A stretch of DNA of 64,000 nt from Rhizobium binae (GCF_017357225.1 NZ_CP071604.1:3751501-3815500); one strand, 5' to 3'; positions 34,437 through 43,518 are shown, counted from the first letter of the stretch. Numbers and translations: made by a program. The notes: a model not told the origin generated them from the letters alone.

Positions 34437-36311
34437 ATGGAAGCTTTCTACATCGTGGTGCTGGTTGCGACCGCGCTCGTGCTTCTGGCCGCTTTTTCGA
34501 GCCTGCTCGCCTTCCGCTTCGGCGCGCCGCTGCTGCTGCTGTTCCTGTTGATCGGGCTTGCCGCCGGCGTCGATGGCCTCGGCATCGAGTTCAGCAACAA
34601 CTACCTCGCCTATATTCTCGGCTCCATCGCGCTGGCCGTCATCCTGTTCGATTCCGGCTTCGGCACGCCAATGCAGGCCTTTCGGCTCGCGGCGGTGCCT
34701 TCTCTCACGCTCGCCTCGGTCGGCGTGCTGATCACCGCCTCGCTCTTTGCCGTCGCCGCCATGTGGCTGTTGAACTTCACCTGGCTGGAAGGCCTGCTGC
34801 TCGGCTCGATTGTCGCATCGACGGATGCCGCCGCCGTCTTCTTCCTGTTGCGCATCGGCGGCATCAATATCCGTGACAAGGTGCGCTCGACGCTCGAAGT
34901 CGAATCCGGCACCAACGATCCGATGGCGATCTTTCTCACCATCGCCCTCGTCGAAGTGCTGGCGAGCGGCGAGCGTTACGCCGGCATCAACATCGGCATG
35001 CTCGCCATGTTCGTGCAGCAGATGGGGCTCGGCGTCATCCTCGGCCTGCTCGGCGGCATGATGATCGTCCTGATCGTCAGCAGGCTCGACACCGATCGCG
35101 GCCTAACGCCAATCTTCGTGCTGGCGCTCGCCCTTCTTGTCTTCTCCTTTGCCGGCGCGGTCGGCGGCAGCGGCTTTCTCGCCGTCTACGTCGCCGGCAT
35201 CTATGCCGGAAACCGCAAGATGCAGGCGATCGGCACCATCAAGCGTTTCCAGGACGGCATGACCTGGCTCGCGCAGATCATCATGTTCCTGGTGCTCGGC
35301 CTGCTCGCCACCCCTTCGCAGTTTCCTGTCATCATCGTGCCGGCCATCCTGCTTGCCCTCTTCCTGATCTTCGTCGCCCGGCCGCTCGCCGTCTGGCTGT
35401 CGCTGCTTCCCTTCGACTACACGCAGCAAGAAATCGGTTTCGTCGCCTGGGTCGGTCTGCGCGGCGCCGTTTCCATCCTGCTCGCCATCATGCCGATCCT
35501 CGGGCGGCTGGAAAATGGCCAGATCTTTTTCAACACGGCCTTCATCATCGTGCTGGTCTCCCTGCTGGTGCAGGGCTGGACGATCAAACCCGTCGCCAAG
35601 AAGCTCGGCCTGATCATTCCGCCACGCATCGGCGCCGTCGATAAGGTCGAGGTCGACCTGCCGGGTGCCGCCAACCACGAACTGCTTTCCTATCGCGTGA
35701 TCAAGGATAGTCCGGTGCTGCGCGGCGAACGCATTCCGCGCTGGGCAACCCCCTCGCTCGTCATCCGCGACGGCAAATCGATGCGCTACCAATATGCCGG
35801 GCGGCTGCGCGAGAATGATCTCGTCTATCTCTTCATCGTGCCAAGCTATTCGCGCCTGCTGGACCGGCTCTTCGCCAGCCGTGCGCCCGTGGACGAAGAC
35901 GATGCCGAATTCTTCGGTGCCTTCGCGCTTTCGCCTGCTCGCCCCGCCGCCGATCTCGACGCCGCCTACGGTCCCGGCCTGCTCAACGAATCCGAAAAAG
36001 GCCTGACGATCGCCGAATTGATGCGGCAGCGCCTCGGTGGAAAGGCCGATTATGCCGACCGCGTCCGCCTCGGCTCGATCATTCTCATCGTCCGCGATCT
36101 CGACGAGCACGACCACGTCACCTCGGTCGGCATGTCGCTTGAAGCGGTCGAACCGGCAATCACGCTGCCGATCTTCATCAATCTCAAGGACATCATTCAG
36201 CGCATTCGCGACCGCATCAAGGGACGCCGAAGCCGCGAAGCGGCAACCTCCGACGGTGCGGCGAAAGCTTCGGCCGGAGGCGACGAAGCCAGACGCGAAA
36301 ACGGCCGTTGA
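34437..36311 (+). CDS. CPA1-type potassium/proton antiporter (NhaP2/CvrA-like)
   Basis: 624-residue inner-membrane antiporter. About 12-13 membrane helices in residues 1-390, with [15 protein letters not shown] and the ion-site region [19 protein letters not shown] and [15 protein letters not shown] characteristic of CPA1 exchangers. The cytoplasmic C-terminus has an RCK_C/TrkA_C segment ([18 protein letters not shown]) and a CorC/HlyC-like end ([14 protein letters not shown]). It resembles E. coli CvrA/NhaP2, which exports K+. The last ~25 residues are low-complexity ([16 protein letters not shown]). Confidence 0.92.
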   Translation: MEAFYIVVLVATALVLLAAFSSLLAFRFGAPLLLLFLLIGLAAGVDGLGIEFSNNYLAYILGSIALAVILFDSGFGTPMQAFRLAAVPSLTLASVGVLITASLFAVAAMWLLNFTWLEGLLLGSIVASTDAAAVFFLLRIGGINIRDKVRSTLEVESGTNDPMAIFLTIALVEVLASGERYAGINIGMLAMFVQQMGLGVILGLLGGMMIVLIVSRLDTDRGLTPIFVLALALLVFSFAGAVGGSGFLAVYVAGIYAGNRKMQAIGTIKRFQDGMTWLAQIIMFLVLGLLATPSQFPVIIVPAILLALFLIFVARPLAVWLSLLPFDYTQQEIGFVAWVGLRGAVSILLAIMPILGRLENGQIFFNTAFIIVLVSLLVQGWTIKPVAKKLGLIIPPRIGAVDKVEVDLPGAANHELLSYRVIKDSPVLRGERIPRWATPSLVIRDGKSMRYQYAGRLRENDLVYLFIVPSYSRLLDRLFASRAPVDEDDAEFFGAFALSPARPAADLDAAYGPGLLNESEKGLTIAELMRQRLGGKADYADRVRLGSIILIVRDLDEHDHVTSVGMSLEAVEPAITLPIFINLKDIIQRIRDRIKGRRSREAATSDGAAKASAGGDEARRENGR

Positions 36312-36381
36312 ACGCCTTGCGTCTGAAATGATCCTTGCTATGGTCGGCGCAACTTCCGCCAACCAAGACTGGATCCTCCCC

Positions 36382-37584
36382 ATGCCCGCATTCAAGACCC
36401 TCGACGATCTTTCCGACATCAGCGGCAAGCGCGTGCTCGTCCGCGTCGACCTCAACGTTCCGGTCAAGGATGGCAAGGTCACCGATACGACGCGCATCGA
36501 GCGTGTGGCGCCGACGATCCTCGAATTGTCCGACAAGGGCGCCAAGGTGATCCTGCTCGCCCATTTCGGCCGGCCGAAGGATGGCCCTTCGCCGGATCTG
36601 TCGCTGTCGCTGATCGCCCCTTCCGTCGAGGAAGTGCTCGATCACGCCGTGGCGACGGCCTCCGACTGCATCGGCGAGGCCGCCGCCTCCGCCGTCGCCG
36701 CGATGAATGGCGGTGATATCCTGCTTCTGGAAAACACCCGCTTCCACAAGGGCGAAGAAAAAAACGACCCCGACTTCACCAAGGCGCTTGCCGCCAACGG
36801 CGATATTTATGTCAACGACGCCTTTTCCGCCGCCCACCGCGCCCATGCCTCGACCGAGGGTCTTGCCCATCACCTGCCCGCCTATGCCGGCCGCACCATG
36901 CAGGCCGAACTGGAAGCGCTGGAAAAGGGGCTCGGCGCCCCGGCCCGCCCGGTGGTCGCAATTGTCGGCGGCGCCAAGGTTTCGACCAAGATCGACCTCC
37001 TGATGAACCTCGTAAAGAAGGTCGACGCCCTCGTCATCGGCGGCGGCATGGCCAACACCTTTATCGCCGCCCGCGGCACCAATGTCGGCAAGTCGCTCTG
37101 CGAGCATGATCTTGCCGAGACGGCCAAGCAGATCATGATCGAGGCGGCGACCGCCGGCTGCGCCATCATCCTCCCGGAGGACGGCGTCGTTGCGCGCGAA
37201 TTCAAGGCGGGGGCCGCCAACGAGACGGTCGATATCAACGTCATTCCCGCCGATGCCATGGTGCTCGACGTCGGCCCGAAATCGGTCGAGGCGATCAACA
37301 CCTGGATCGAGCGCGCCGCAACGCTCGTCTGGAACGGTCCGCTCGGCGCCTTCGAAATCGAGCCCTTCGACGCCGCAACGGTCGCTGCCGCGAAATACGC
37401 CGCGCAGCGCACTATAGCCGGAAAGCTCACCTCGGTTGCCGGTGGCGGCGACACCGTCTCGGCGCTCAACCATGCCGGCGTTGCCGACGACTTCACCTAT
37501 GTCTCGACCGCCGGCGGCGCCTTCCTCGAATGGATGGAAGGCAAGGAACTTCCCGGCGTAGCCGTCCTCAGCGCCGCCGGCTAA
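36382..37584 (+). CDS. pgk: Phosphoglycerate kinase
   Basis: 400-residue monomeric kinase transferring phosphate between 1,3-bisphosphoglycerate and [26 protein letters not shown] (substrate site), [37 protein letters not shown], and [13 protein letters not shown] all match the family. The C-terminal nucleotide domain has [10 protein letters not shown] and [12 protein letters not shown]. The frame is open upstream into the antiporter gene, but ATG 36382 gives the conserved start. Downstream partner of gap, though two small genes and the antiporter lie between. Confidence 0.97.
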   Translation: MPAFKTLDDLSDISGKRVLVRVDLNVPVKDGKVTDTTRIERVAPTILELSDKGAKVILLAHFGRPKDGPSPDLSLSLIAPSVEEVLDHAVATASDCIGEAAASAVAAMNGGDILLLENTRFHKGEEKNDPDFTKALAANGDIYVNDAFSAAHRAHASTEGLAHHLPAYAGRTMQAELEALEKGLGAPARPVVAIVGGAKVSTKIDLLMNLVKKVDALVIGGGMANTFIAARGTNVGKSLCEHDLAETAKQIMIEAATAGCAIILPEDGVVAREFKAGAANETVDINVIPADAMVLDVGPKSVEAINTWIERAATLVWNGPLGAFEIEPFDAATVAAAKYAAQRTIAGKLTSVAGGGDTVSALNHAGVADDFTYVSTAGGAFLEWMEGKELPGVAVLSAAG

Positions 37585-37680
37585 GACCGAGTGCCTTGGC
37601 GCGAAAAACGCATGCGGTGTCGCACTTGCAATAGACGGTGCGGCGCCGCAAACGCAATTTTGCAGGTTTTACATGTGGAT

Positions 37681-37715
37681 AGACCGCGGTGGCGAGAACC
37701 CTTCTGCGGTCTTTT
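37681..37715 (+). terminator. Probable terminator after pgk
   Basis: AGACCGC (37681-37687) pairs with GCGGTCT (37706-37712), with an inner GGT/ACC pairing, followed by TTTTG. It lies about 100 bases beyond the pgk stop. Confidence 0.6.
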
Positions 37716-37746
37716 GCTCAAGAGTTGAAAATATTCCCATTTTTTC

Positions 37747-37773
37747 AAACGATTGAATTGATTTCAATCGTTT
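37747..37773. promoter_or_regulatory. Perfect 11-5-11 operator-like palindrome upstream of fba
   Basis: AAACGATTGAA (37747-37757) and TTCAATCGTTT (37763-37773) are exact inverted copies with a 5-bp spacer, in an AT-rich tract 96 bp before the fba start codon. A 27-bp palindrome with central spacing is typical of LacI- or similar dimeric repressor sites on sugar-metabolism genes. The regulator is not identified. Confidence 0.7.
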
Positions 37774-37868
37774 CAATGACTTAGCCTTCCATTTTCCTCC
37801 CTATAAACTTCTGTTATCGCCGTCCTATATTCTTAAACCGCCGATGTTTAACGCTGTGGAGAGATCGA

Positions 37869-38894
37869 ATGAGCGAACAACTGGAAGACATTGCAGTGCA
37901 GATGGTTGCGGGCGGCCGGGGACTGCTTGCGGCTGACGAATCGACCTCCACCATCAAGAAGCGTTTCGACACGATCAATCTCGAATCGACCGAGACGAGC
38001 CGCCGCGACTACCGCGAGATGCTCTTCCGCTCCGATGAGGCGATGAAGAAGTATATCTCCGGCGTCATCCTTTTCGAAGAGACGCTCTACCAAAAGGCCG
38101 CCGACGGCACGCCTTTCGTCGACATCATCCGCGCAGCCGGTTCCATTCCCGGCATCAAGGTCGATACCGGCGCCAAGCCGATGGCCAAATTCCCCGGCGA
38201 AACCATCACCGAAGGCCTCGACGGCCTCGGCGAACGCCTTGCCAAATATTATGAAGCCGGCGCCCGTTTCGCCAAGTGGCGCGGCGTCATCGCCATCTCC
38301 TCGACGCTACCGACCCGCGGCTCGGTTCGCGCCAACGCTCAGGCGCTCGCCCGCTATGCCGCTCTCTGCCAGGAAGCCAAGATCGTGCCGATCGTCGAGC
38401 CGGAATGCCTGATGGACGGCAAGCCGGGTGACCACAATATCGACCGCTGCGCCGAAGTGACTGAATCAACTCTGCGCATCGTTTTCGAGGAACTGGCCGA
38501 AGCTCGCGTCAGCCTCGAAGGGATGATCCTGAAGCCGAACATGGTCATCGACGGCAAGAACGCCCGCAAGGCATCGGTCGAAGAAGTTGCCGTGCGCACC
38601 GTCCAGGTGCTGAAGCGCACGGTTCCGTCTGCGGTTCCCGGCATCGCCTTCCTTTCCGGCGGCCAGACCACGGAAGAGGCGACCGCCCATCTTTCCGCCA
38701 TCAACGCCACCGCCGACCTGCCCTGGCTTGTCACCTTCTCCTACGGCCGCGCCCTGCAGGACAGCGCCCTCAAGGCCTGGAACGGCAAGCCGGAGAATAT
38801 CGCCGCCGGCCAGCGCGAATTCACCCACCGCGCCGAGATGAACAGCCTCGCCGCCAAGGGCAGCTGGAAGAAAGACCTGGAACAGGCCGCCTGA
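37869..38894 (+). CDS. fbaB: Fructose-bisphosphate aldolase, class I
   Basis: 341-residue Schiff-base aldolase of the eukaryote-like class I type. MVAGGRGLLAADESTSTIKKRF is the signature N-terminus. The catalytic lysine is in GMILKPNMVIDG (about residue 222), with FAKWRGVI earlier, and GIAFLSGGQTTEEA binds the phosphate. It reversibly splits fructose 1,6-bisphosphate. GGAGAGATCG precedes ATG 37869. The symbol fbaB is used in rhizobial annotation for class I; the name is a convention, the enzyme class is clear. A CGGGAGC/GCTCCCG hairpin at 38915-38941 may end the transcript. Confidence 0.95.
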   Translation: MSEQLEDIAVQMVAGGRGLLAADESTSTIKKRFDTINLESTETSRRDYREMLFRSDEAMKKYISGVILFEETLYQKAADGTPFVDIIRAAGSIPGIKVDTGAKPMAKFPGETITEGLDGLGERLAKYYEAGARFAKWRGVIAISSTLPTRGSVRANAQALARYAALCQEAKIVPIVEPECLMDGKPGDHNIDRCAEVTESTLRIVFEELAEARVSLEGMILKPNMVIDGKNARKASVEEVAVRTVQVLKRTVPSAVPGIAFLSGGQTTEEATAHLSAINATADLPWLVTFSYGRALQDSALKAWNGKPENIAAGQREFTHRAEMNSLAAKGSWKKDLEQAA

Positions 38895-38953
38895 TTTTGG
38901 ACTTGGATTTGAGGCGGGAGCAGCAGCCATTGCCGCTCCCGTCAATCCTCTCG

Positions 38954-38998
38954 CGACTCGCCGTGGCTGGTTTCCCGTGACGGGCACAGGAATGAGGA
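38954..38998. repeat. Dispersed intergenic repeat element (second copy)
   Basis: Plus strand CGACTCGCCGTGGCTG followed by CCCGTGACGGGCACAGGAAT. Its complement, CAGCCACGGCGAGTCG and ATTCCTGTGCCCGTCACGGG, matches the element at 2905-2983 before sqdD. Same family, opposite orientation. Confidence 0.6.
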
Positions 38999-39163
38999 GG
39001 CTGGAGAGGAGCCGTTCTCCCCATGGACACCGGGGAAGTTGCGTGGACAATAAATGCGGCCGCGTAAGACGCTTGCCCTCTCATTTGTCACGGCGACAAG
39101 AAACCGCTTCATCCCCTTAAGAACCATGCTTACTCATAGCGGCCCGCCACTACAGGAGCCGCT

Positions 39164-40087
39164 ATGGACACCATTTCCTACGTCACCGTCGATGTCTTCA
39201 CCTCCACGCGTTTCGAGGGCAATCCGCTTGCCGTGATCTGCGATGCGCGCGGCCTGAGCGATGTGGCGATGCAGAGGATCGCCACCGAGTTCAACTATTC
39301 CGAAGTCACCTTCGTTCTGCCGCCGGAAGATCCGCGGAATTCGGCCCGCGTGCGCATCTTCACCCCGACGATGGAAATCCCCTTCGCCGGCCATCCGAAT
39401 GTCGGCACCGCCTACGTGCTCGGCCAGCAGGCGGAACTCTTCGGCAGGCCGGTCGGCGAGACGTTGCGCTTCGAGGAAAGGGCCGGCATCGTCGAAGTCG
39501 ACCTGAAACGCAACGGCGGACAGATTGAAGCCGCTGCCATCCGCGCGCCGCAGCCGTTGACGATCGGCGAAACCATTACCGAGGAAACCGTCGCCCATTG
39601 CATCTCGCTCGATCCGGGCGTCATCGTCGCCACTACTCACGCGCCGGTCTTTGCCTCGGTCGGCCTGAACTTCGCCGTCGCCGAATTGAAGGGACTCGAA
39701 GCCCTGGCCGCCGCCCGCCCGAACCTGGCCGGATTTCAGGCAGCCGCAGGCCGCCAGACGACGAGCGGTCACGACTTCTCGCTCTTTGTCTATGCCAGGT
39801 CGGCCGAGAATCCATGGAATATTCGCGGCCGCATGTTCGCGCCCCTCGACAACGTGCCCGAGGATCCGGCAACCGGCAGCGCTTCGGCCGCCCTCGGCGC
39901 CTATCTCGTCTCGCTTGCGCCGGCGGCCGATATGAATGTCCGCATCACCATCGAACAAGGCGTCGAAATGGGCCGCCGCAGTATCATTGCCCTCGATGTC
40001 GCGAAATCCGGCGGGATCGTCACCGATGTCGTCGTCTCCGGAAGATGCGTTGCCGTCATGCGCGGAGAAATCATCCTGCAAGGCTGA
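39164..40087 (+). CDS. PhzF-family isomerase
   Basis: 307-residue PhzF/DapF-fold protein with two related halves. VDVFTSTRFEGNPLAVICDARGL at the start; NYSEVTFV holds the catalytic Glu (about residue 45); FTPTMEIPFAGHPNVGTAYVL is the family signature; ENPWNIRGRMFAPLDNVPEDPATGSASAALGAY near the end. PhzF isomerises a phenazine precursor, but most bacterial members lie outside phenazine clusters and have unknown substrates, as here. No phenazine genes are nearby. Confidence 0.92.
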   Translation: MDTISYVTVDVFTSTRFEGNPLAVICDARGLSDVAMQRIATEFNYSEVTFVLPPEDPRNSARVRIFTPTMEIPFAGHPNVGTAYVLGQQAELFGRPVGETLRFEERAGIVEVDLKRNGGQIEAAAIRAPQPLTIGETITEETVAHCISLDPGVIVATTHAPVFASVGLNFAVAELKGLEALAAARPNLAGFQAAAGRQTTSGHDFSLFVYARSAENPWNIRGRMFAPLDNVPEDPATGSASAALGAYLVSLAPAADMNVRITIEQGVEMGRRSIIALDVAKSGGIVTDVVVSGRCVAVMRGEIILQG

Positions 40088-40096
40088 TGATCCGGG

Positions 40097-40261
40097 CTAC
40101 ATCAGGAAATCGCGCGACAGCAGCGCCAGCGCCCAGACGCCGAAAGCGATGAGCGCGATCTTCCAGAAATCCATGCGCCGCCGGAGGCCGGGAAAGCCGA
40201 GCGGCTTGATCACTTGTATCGCCATGGCAAGGATGAGCAGCAAGGCTATCAGCTTTGTCAT
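40097..40261 (-). CDS. Small two-helix membrane protein
   Basis: 54-residue ORF from ATG 40261 on the minus strand. Two hydrophobic helices, MTKLIALLLILAMAIQVI and KIALIAFGVWALALL, are separated by a basic turn (GLRRRMDFW). GGAAAAAATAAAGC lies upstream as a ribosome site. It ends 9 bases from the phzF stop, tail to tail, and lies within a longer overlapping ORF in another frame that lacks hydrophobic structure. Function unknown. Confidence 0.7.
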   Translation of the reverse strand: MTKLIALLLILAMAIQVIKPLGFPGLRRRMDFWKIALIAFGVWALALLSRDFLM

Positions 40262-40434
40262 GCTTTATTTTTTCCATTTTTCGGAATGTCACAGGACGGA
40301 CATTTTTCCGCGCGAACAAGAGGGCCTCGACACGCCGTAAAGATATTCCGGGGCACAATCAATCATCTTGAGGCTGGCCAGACGCAGGTCTTGCCTTATG
40401 TCCGTTTACAATCGCTGAGACCGAGTCTGGGGAA

Positions 40435-41715
40435 ATGAAGAGAAATCTGTTGTCCGTCGCCGCGTTGCTCTTTGGCACGCTCTTCCTTTTCATGGGCAAC
40501 GGCCTGCAGGGCATCCTGCTCCCCGTGCGTGGCAATCTCGAAGGCTATGCAACGACGACGCTCGGCCTGCTTGGCACCTCGTGGGCGGCTGGCTTCGTCA
40601 TCGGCTGCCTGGTGGCGCCGAAATTGGTGCGCCGCGTCGGCCATGTTCGTGCCTTCTCCGGCTTCATCTCGATTATCGCCATCATAGCGCTGGTGAGCGG
40701 CATCATCATCCATCCGGTCTGGTGGGTGGTCCTGCGCGCCGTCACCGGCTTCTCCACCGCCGGCACATCGATGATCATCGAAAGCTGGCTGAACGAGCGC
40801 GCCAGCAACGAGAGCCGCGGTGCGATCTTCTCGCTCTATATCGGCATCACATTGCTCGGCGTCGTCGGCGGTCAGATGATGATCCCTCTCGAGGATGTAC
40901 GCACCCCGGTGCTGTTCATGATCTGCGGCATCTTCTATTGCATCGCCATGCTGCCGACCACGCTTTCGACCGCCGCCTCGCCGCAGCCGCTGAAGGCTGT
41001 ACGCCTCGATCTGCCGGCGCTTTACCGCAATTCGCCCGTCTCCTGCCTCGGTATCTTGCTCGTCGGCATCGCCAACGGCGCCTATGGCACGCTGGGCGCC
41101 GTCTTCGGCGCCGGCGCCGGCCTTTCCGATACCAGCATCGCCGTCATGATGAGCGCCACCATCTTCGCCGGCGCCATGATGCAGCTGCCGGCCGGCCGAC
41201 TCTCCGATCGTATCGACCGGCGTTACGTGCTCGCCGCCATGTCGGCGATCGCCGCCTTCGCCGGCCTGCTGATCTTCATGCTCCACCCGACATCGCCCGC
41301 CTTGCTGATCGGGCTGGTTGTCCTGTACGGCGCGGTGGCCAATACGCTCTACCCAATTGCCGTCGCTCACGCGAACGACTTCGCGGCATCGGAGGATTTC
41401 GTTAAGGTCTCCGGCGGCCTGCTGCTGCTCTACGGCATCGGGACCGTCATCGGCCCTACGCTCGGCGGCCCCGTGATGTCGGCGATCACCCCGCACGCGC
41501 TTTTCCTGGTCACTGCCGTCGCCCATGTGCTGATTACCGGGTATGCCATTATCAGAAGCCGGATCCGCGCTGCCGTCCCGGCCAGCGACCGCGATGCCTA
41601 TACGACAATCCCGACCGGCACATCGCCGATGCTGACGCCGGAAAGCATGTCGCTGGCCGATCGCGGCACCGGCAAGTCTCCCGAAAGCGGCGATCCTGCT
41701 GTAAAGTTCGGATAG
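40435..41715 (+). CDS. Major facilitator superfamily transporter
   Basis: 426-residue inner-membrane transporter with 12 predicted helices in two six-helix halves (first helix LLSVAALLFGTLFLFMGNGL, PAGRLSDRIDRRYVLAAMSA in the loop between helices 8 and 9). The pattern VLRAVTGFSTAGTSMIIESWLNE resembles the YcaD/UMF group. Substrate unknown. The C-terminal 45 residues are hydrophilic. ATG 40435 is preceded by TGGGGAA. Confidence 0.9.
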   Translation: MKRNLLSVAALLFGTLFLFMGNGLQGILLPVRGNLEGYATTTLGLLGTSWAAGFVIGCLVAPKLVRRVGHVRAFSGFISIIAIIALVSGIIIHPVWWVVLRAVTGFSTAGTSMIIESWLNERASNESRGAIFSLYIGITLLGVVGGQMMIPLEDVRTPVLFMICGIFYCIAMLPTTLSTAASPQPLKAVRLDLPALYRNSPVSCLGILLVGIANGAYGTLGAVFGAGAGLSDTSIAVMMSATIFAGAMMQLPAGRLSDRIDRRYVLAAMSAIAAFAGLLIFMLHPTSPALLIGLVVLYGAVANTLYPIAVAHANDFAASEDFVKVSGGLLLLYGIGTVIGPTLGGPVMSAITPHALFLVTAVAHVLITGYAIIRSRIRAAVPASDRDAYTTIPTGTSPMLTPESMSLADRGTGKSPESGDPAVKFG

Positions 41716-41783
41716 GCGTCCCGCAAGACTGCGCTGCGGACTTTTCCGTGCCTCATGAACGGGACGCTCAGGACAGGGGTGGG

Positions 41784-41802
41784 TTAGGCCGGATCGGCCT
41801 AA
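41784..41802. terminator. Inverted repeat after the MFS gene
   Basis: TTAGGCCG-GAT-CGGCCTAA, perfect 8-3-8, followed by ATTT, 68 bases past the MFS stop and 66 bases before the DUF1192 start. It could be a short terminator or an operator; the short T-run makes termination uncertain. Confidence 0.45.
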
Positions 41803-41867
41803 ATTTCCCTTCCGTATCGCCCGTATTTTTCGCCATCATGCTGCCTGCAGCAAAAGGAGGAGAACCG

Positions 41868-42059
41868 ATGAGCTATATCGATGACGACCGGCCGCAGCAG
41901 AAAACCGCCCATGAGATCGGCGCCGATCTCTCGATGCTTTCAGTGGACGAGCTGAAGGCGCGGGTCGAGCTGCTGAAGACCGAGATCATCCGCCTGGAGG
42001 CCGAGGCTACTCGCAAGGCCTCCGGACGACAGGCGGCGGAAAGCTTCTTCCGATCATGA
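41868..42059 (+). CDS. DUF1192 small protein
   Basis: 63-residue acidic helical protein (MSYIDDDRPQQKTAHEIGAD, then LSVDELKARVELLKTEIIRLEAE), a short coiled coil. Matches the DUF1192 family found throughout Rhizobiales, often next to rcdA as here. AAAGGAGGAGAACCG before ATG 41868 is a perfect ribosome site; an earlier in-frame ATG at 41748 is not credible. Function unknown; proximity to rcdA suggests a cell-cycle link, which is inference. Confidence 0.9.
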   Translation: MSYIDDDRPQQKTAHEIGADLSMLSVDELKARVELLKTEIIRLEAEATRKASGRQAAESFFRS

Positions 42060-42132
42060 CCCGGCAAAAGCGTCAAAAAACAAGACCATGGCTAGAAAAT
42101 GAGCCAACCTCAAGTCTTCATTCGGCACAATG

Positions 42133-42148
42133 TTAATATAATATTAAG
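42133..42148. promoter_or_regulatory. CtrA-type site 1 upstream of rcdA
   Basis: TTAATATAATATTAAG matches TTAA-N7-TTAA exactly, the full binding pattern of the alphaproteobacterial cell-cycle regulator CtrA. It lies about 300 bp before rcdA and 75 bp after DUF1192, so it might serve a promoter between them. AT-rich local sequence raises the chance of a random match. Confidence 0.55.
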
Positions 42149-42246
42149 CTTTATAAGGTATTACTATATTCATCCAGATTTCCTCTGGGTCTCAGACAGT
42201 TTTCCATGCGGTGAATTGGTCTGATTTTTCTCCCTGTTTTACCTTG

Positions 42247-42273
42247 AGAGCCGCTTTTGCGGCTCTTCTTTTT
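42247..42273 (+). terminator. Rho-independent terminator between DUF1192 and rcdA
   Basis: AGAGCCGC (42247-42254), loop TTTT, GCGGCTCT (42259-42266), then TCTTTTT. It lies 187 bases past the DUF1192 stop, far enough that a short RNA could be encoded between 42148 and here. Confidence 0.85.
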
Positions 42274-42308
42274 GCTGCGGCCGGCGCATTTCCATGAAAC
42301 TGTGGAGA

Positions 42309-42324
42309 TTAACCCTTTCTTAAG
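42309..42324. promoter_or_regulatory. CtrA-type site 2 upstream of rcdA
   Basis: TTAACCCTTTCTTAAG again matches TTAA-N7-TTAA, 125 bp before the rcdA ATG and after the terminator, so it is placed to control rcdA itself. RcdA promotes CtrA degradation, so CtrA control here would form a negative feedback loop, as reported for Caulobacter rcdA. Confidence 0.72.
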
Positions 42325-42448
42325 AAACGGCTTGCGCATTTGCGCTAATGATACCATCTTAAAGTCATAAAGACCGGACGCGGAAACTTTTCCGTCAACC
42401 CCGGCGTTACCTGACCATAAGTAGCTGCGTGCAACAGGGACTATTGCG

Positions 42449-42964
42449 ATGTCGGAAGTTGGATTGAACACGATCAGTTTTGCGGGCCGCGCGGCTGCAT
42501 CCTCGCAATTCAAGGCGCTTTATGCCGAAGGCATGTCGCTGGTCGAAGAGACCGCCGCCTATCTCGACGGCCAGGGCCGCGCAGCCTCCAAGGTTCTGCC
42601 GCGCATGGCGTCCGTGCTCTACGCCGCGGAATCGATGCGGCTGACCACCCGCCTGATGCAGATGGCCTCCTGGCTGCTGCTGCAGCGCGCGGTCAACAAC
42701 GGCGAGATGTCCCGCGATCAGGTATTGGCCGAGAAGAACAAGGTTCGCCTCGACGGCTTCAACGTCGACCGCGCCGCGCCGGGCTGGGGTGATCTGCCGG
42801 AATCCTTCCGCGACCTCGTCGAGCGCTCGCTGCGCCTGCAGAACCGCATCGCCCTGCTCGACCGCGAAATCTATCGCCCGGCCGAAGCGGTGATCGTCCA
42901 TGACAATCAGAACAGCGTCCAGGCGCAGCTTTCTCTACTTCAGACGGCCTTCGGCAACAACTGA
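42449..42964 (+). CDS. rcdA: RcdA, adaptor for CtrA proteolysis (DUF1465)
   Basis: 171-residue helical protein of the DUF1465/RcdA family. In Caulobacter RcdA joins CpdR-ClpXP and delivers CtrA and other substrates for degradation at the cell pole. Recognised from SFAGRAAASSQFKALYAEGM, LVEETAAYLDGQGR and AESMRLTTRLMQMASWLLLQ, which build the three-helix bundle. AGGGACTATTGCG precedes ATG 42449. Two CtrA-type sites lie upstream and a strong terminator downstream, so it is a single-gene unit. Confidence 0.92.
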   Translation: MSEVGLNTISFAGRAAASSQFKALYAEGMSLVEETAAYLDGQGRAASKVLPRMASVLYAAESMRLTTRLMQMASWLLLQRAVNNGEMSRDQVLAEKNKVRLDGFNVDRAAPGWGDLPESFRDLVERSLRLQNRIALLDREIYRPAEAVIVHDNQNSVQAQLSLLQTAFGNN

Positions 42965-42989
42965 GCGGATCTGAGAGAATTCCATTTCA

Positions 42990-43020
42990 AACCGGCTGCG
43001 CACAGCGCAGCCGGTTTTTT
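42990..43020 (+). terminator. Rho-independent terminator after rcdA
   Basis: AACCGGCTGCGC pairs with GCGCAGCCGGTT around ACA, followed by TTTT, 26 bases past the rcdA stop. Confidence 0.93.
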
Positions 43021-43051
43021 ATTGCCGGGTAACCCCGCCCCTCGCAAACGC

Positions 43052-43075
43052 AAAAAAAGCCCGGCAGAACCGGGC
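43052..43075 (-). terminator. Rho-independent terminator after rpmE
   Basis: GCCCGG (43059-43064) and CCGGGC (43070-43075) form the stem; the plus-strand A7 at 43052-43058 gives the T-tract on the minus strand. Faces the rcdA terminator. Confidence 0.9.
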
Positions 43076-43104
43076 TCTCTTCGAATTCCGTCGAGCAGAA
43101 GCGA

Positions 43105-43326
43105 TTAGAGGCCGAGGCCGCCGAAACGCTTGTTGAACTTGGAAACGCGGCCACCACGGTCCATGAGCTGCTGGTTGCCGCCGGTCCAGGCCGGGTGCGA
43201 CTTGGAATCGATTTCGAGGTTCATGACAGCGCCTTCCGATCCCCAGGTCGAGCGGGTTTCGTATTCGGTGCCATCGGTCATGACTACCTTGATCATGTGA
43301 TAGTCGGGATGGATGCCTGCCTTCAT
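43105..43326 (-). CDS. rpmE: 50S ribosomal protein L31
   Basis: 73-residue L31. [20 protein letters not shown] at the start and [26 protein letters not shown] at the end are diagnostic. The zinc-binding Cys motif (CxxC) is absent, so this is a C-minus form that does not need zinc. AGGAAGATTGTT before ATG 43326 fixes the start. Divergent from the ABC transporter gene. Confidence 0.97.
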   Translation of the reverse strand: MKAGIHPDYHMIKVVMTDGTEYETRSTWGSEGAVMNLEIDSKSHPAWTGGNQQLMDRGGRVSKFNKRFGGLGL

Positions 43327-43518
43327 AACAATCTTCCTGCGATACCGGAGTTCAAATTGCCGCATGCAGTTGCGGCCACCGAACCGATTGAATAAATGAA
43401 GCCGCAGTCGTGATGGCTACGGCTTCCCATTAGGATGGCGTGCCTATACATGAAGGACGCCGGGATAACAAGAGCCAACAGGCCGCATTAGCGGGTCCTC
43501 GCGGCGATCGGAGATGAT

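Noticed and set aside
37585..37868. A gene between pgk and fba
   Set aside because: No ORF with start and ribosome site; AT-rich regulatory DNA with a terminator and a palindrome.
39164..40087. Phenazine biosynthesis locus
   Set aside because: Only a PhzF-fold gene is present, and most such genes are unrelated to phenazines.
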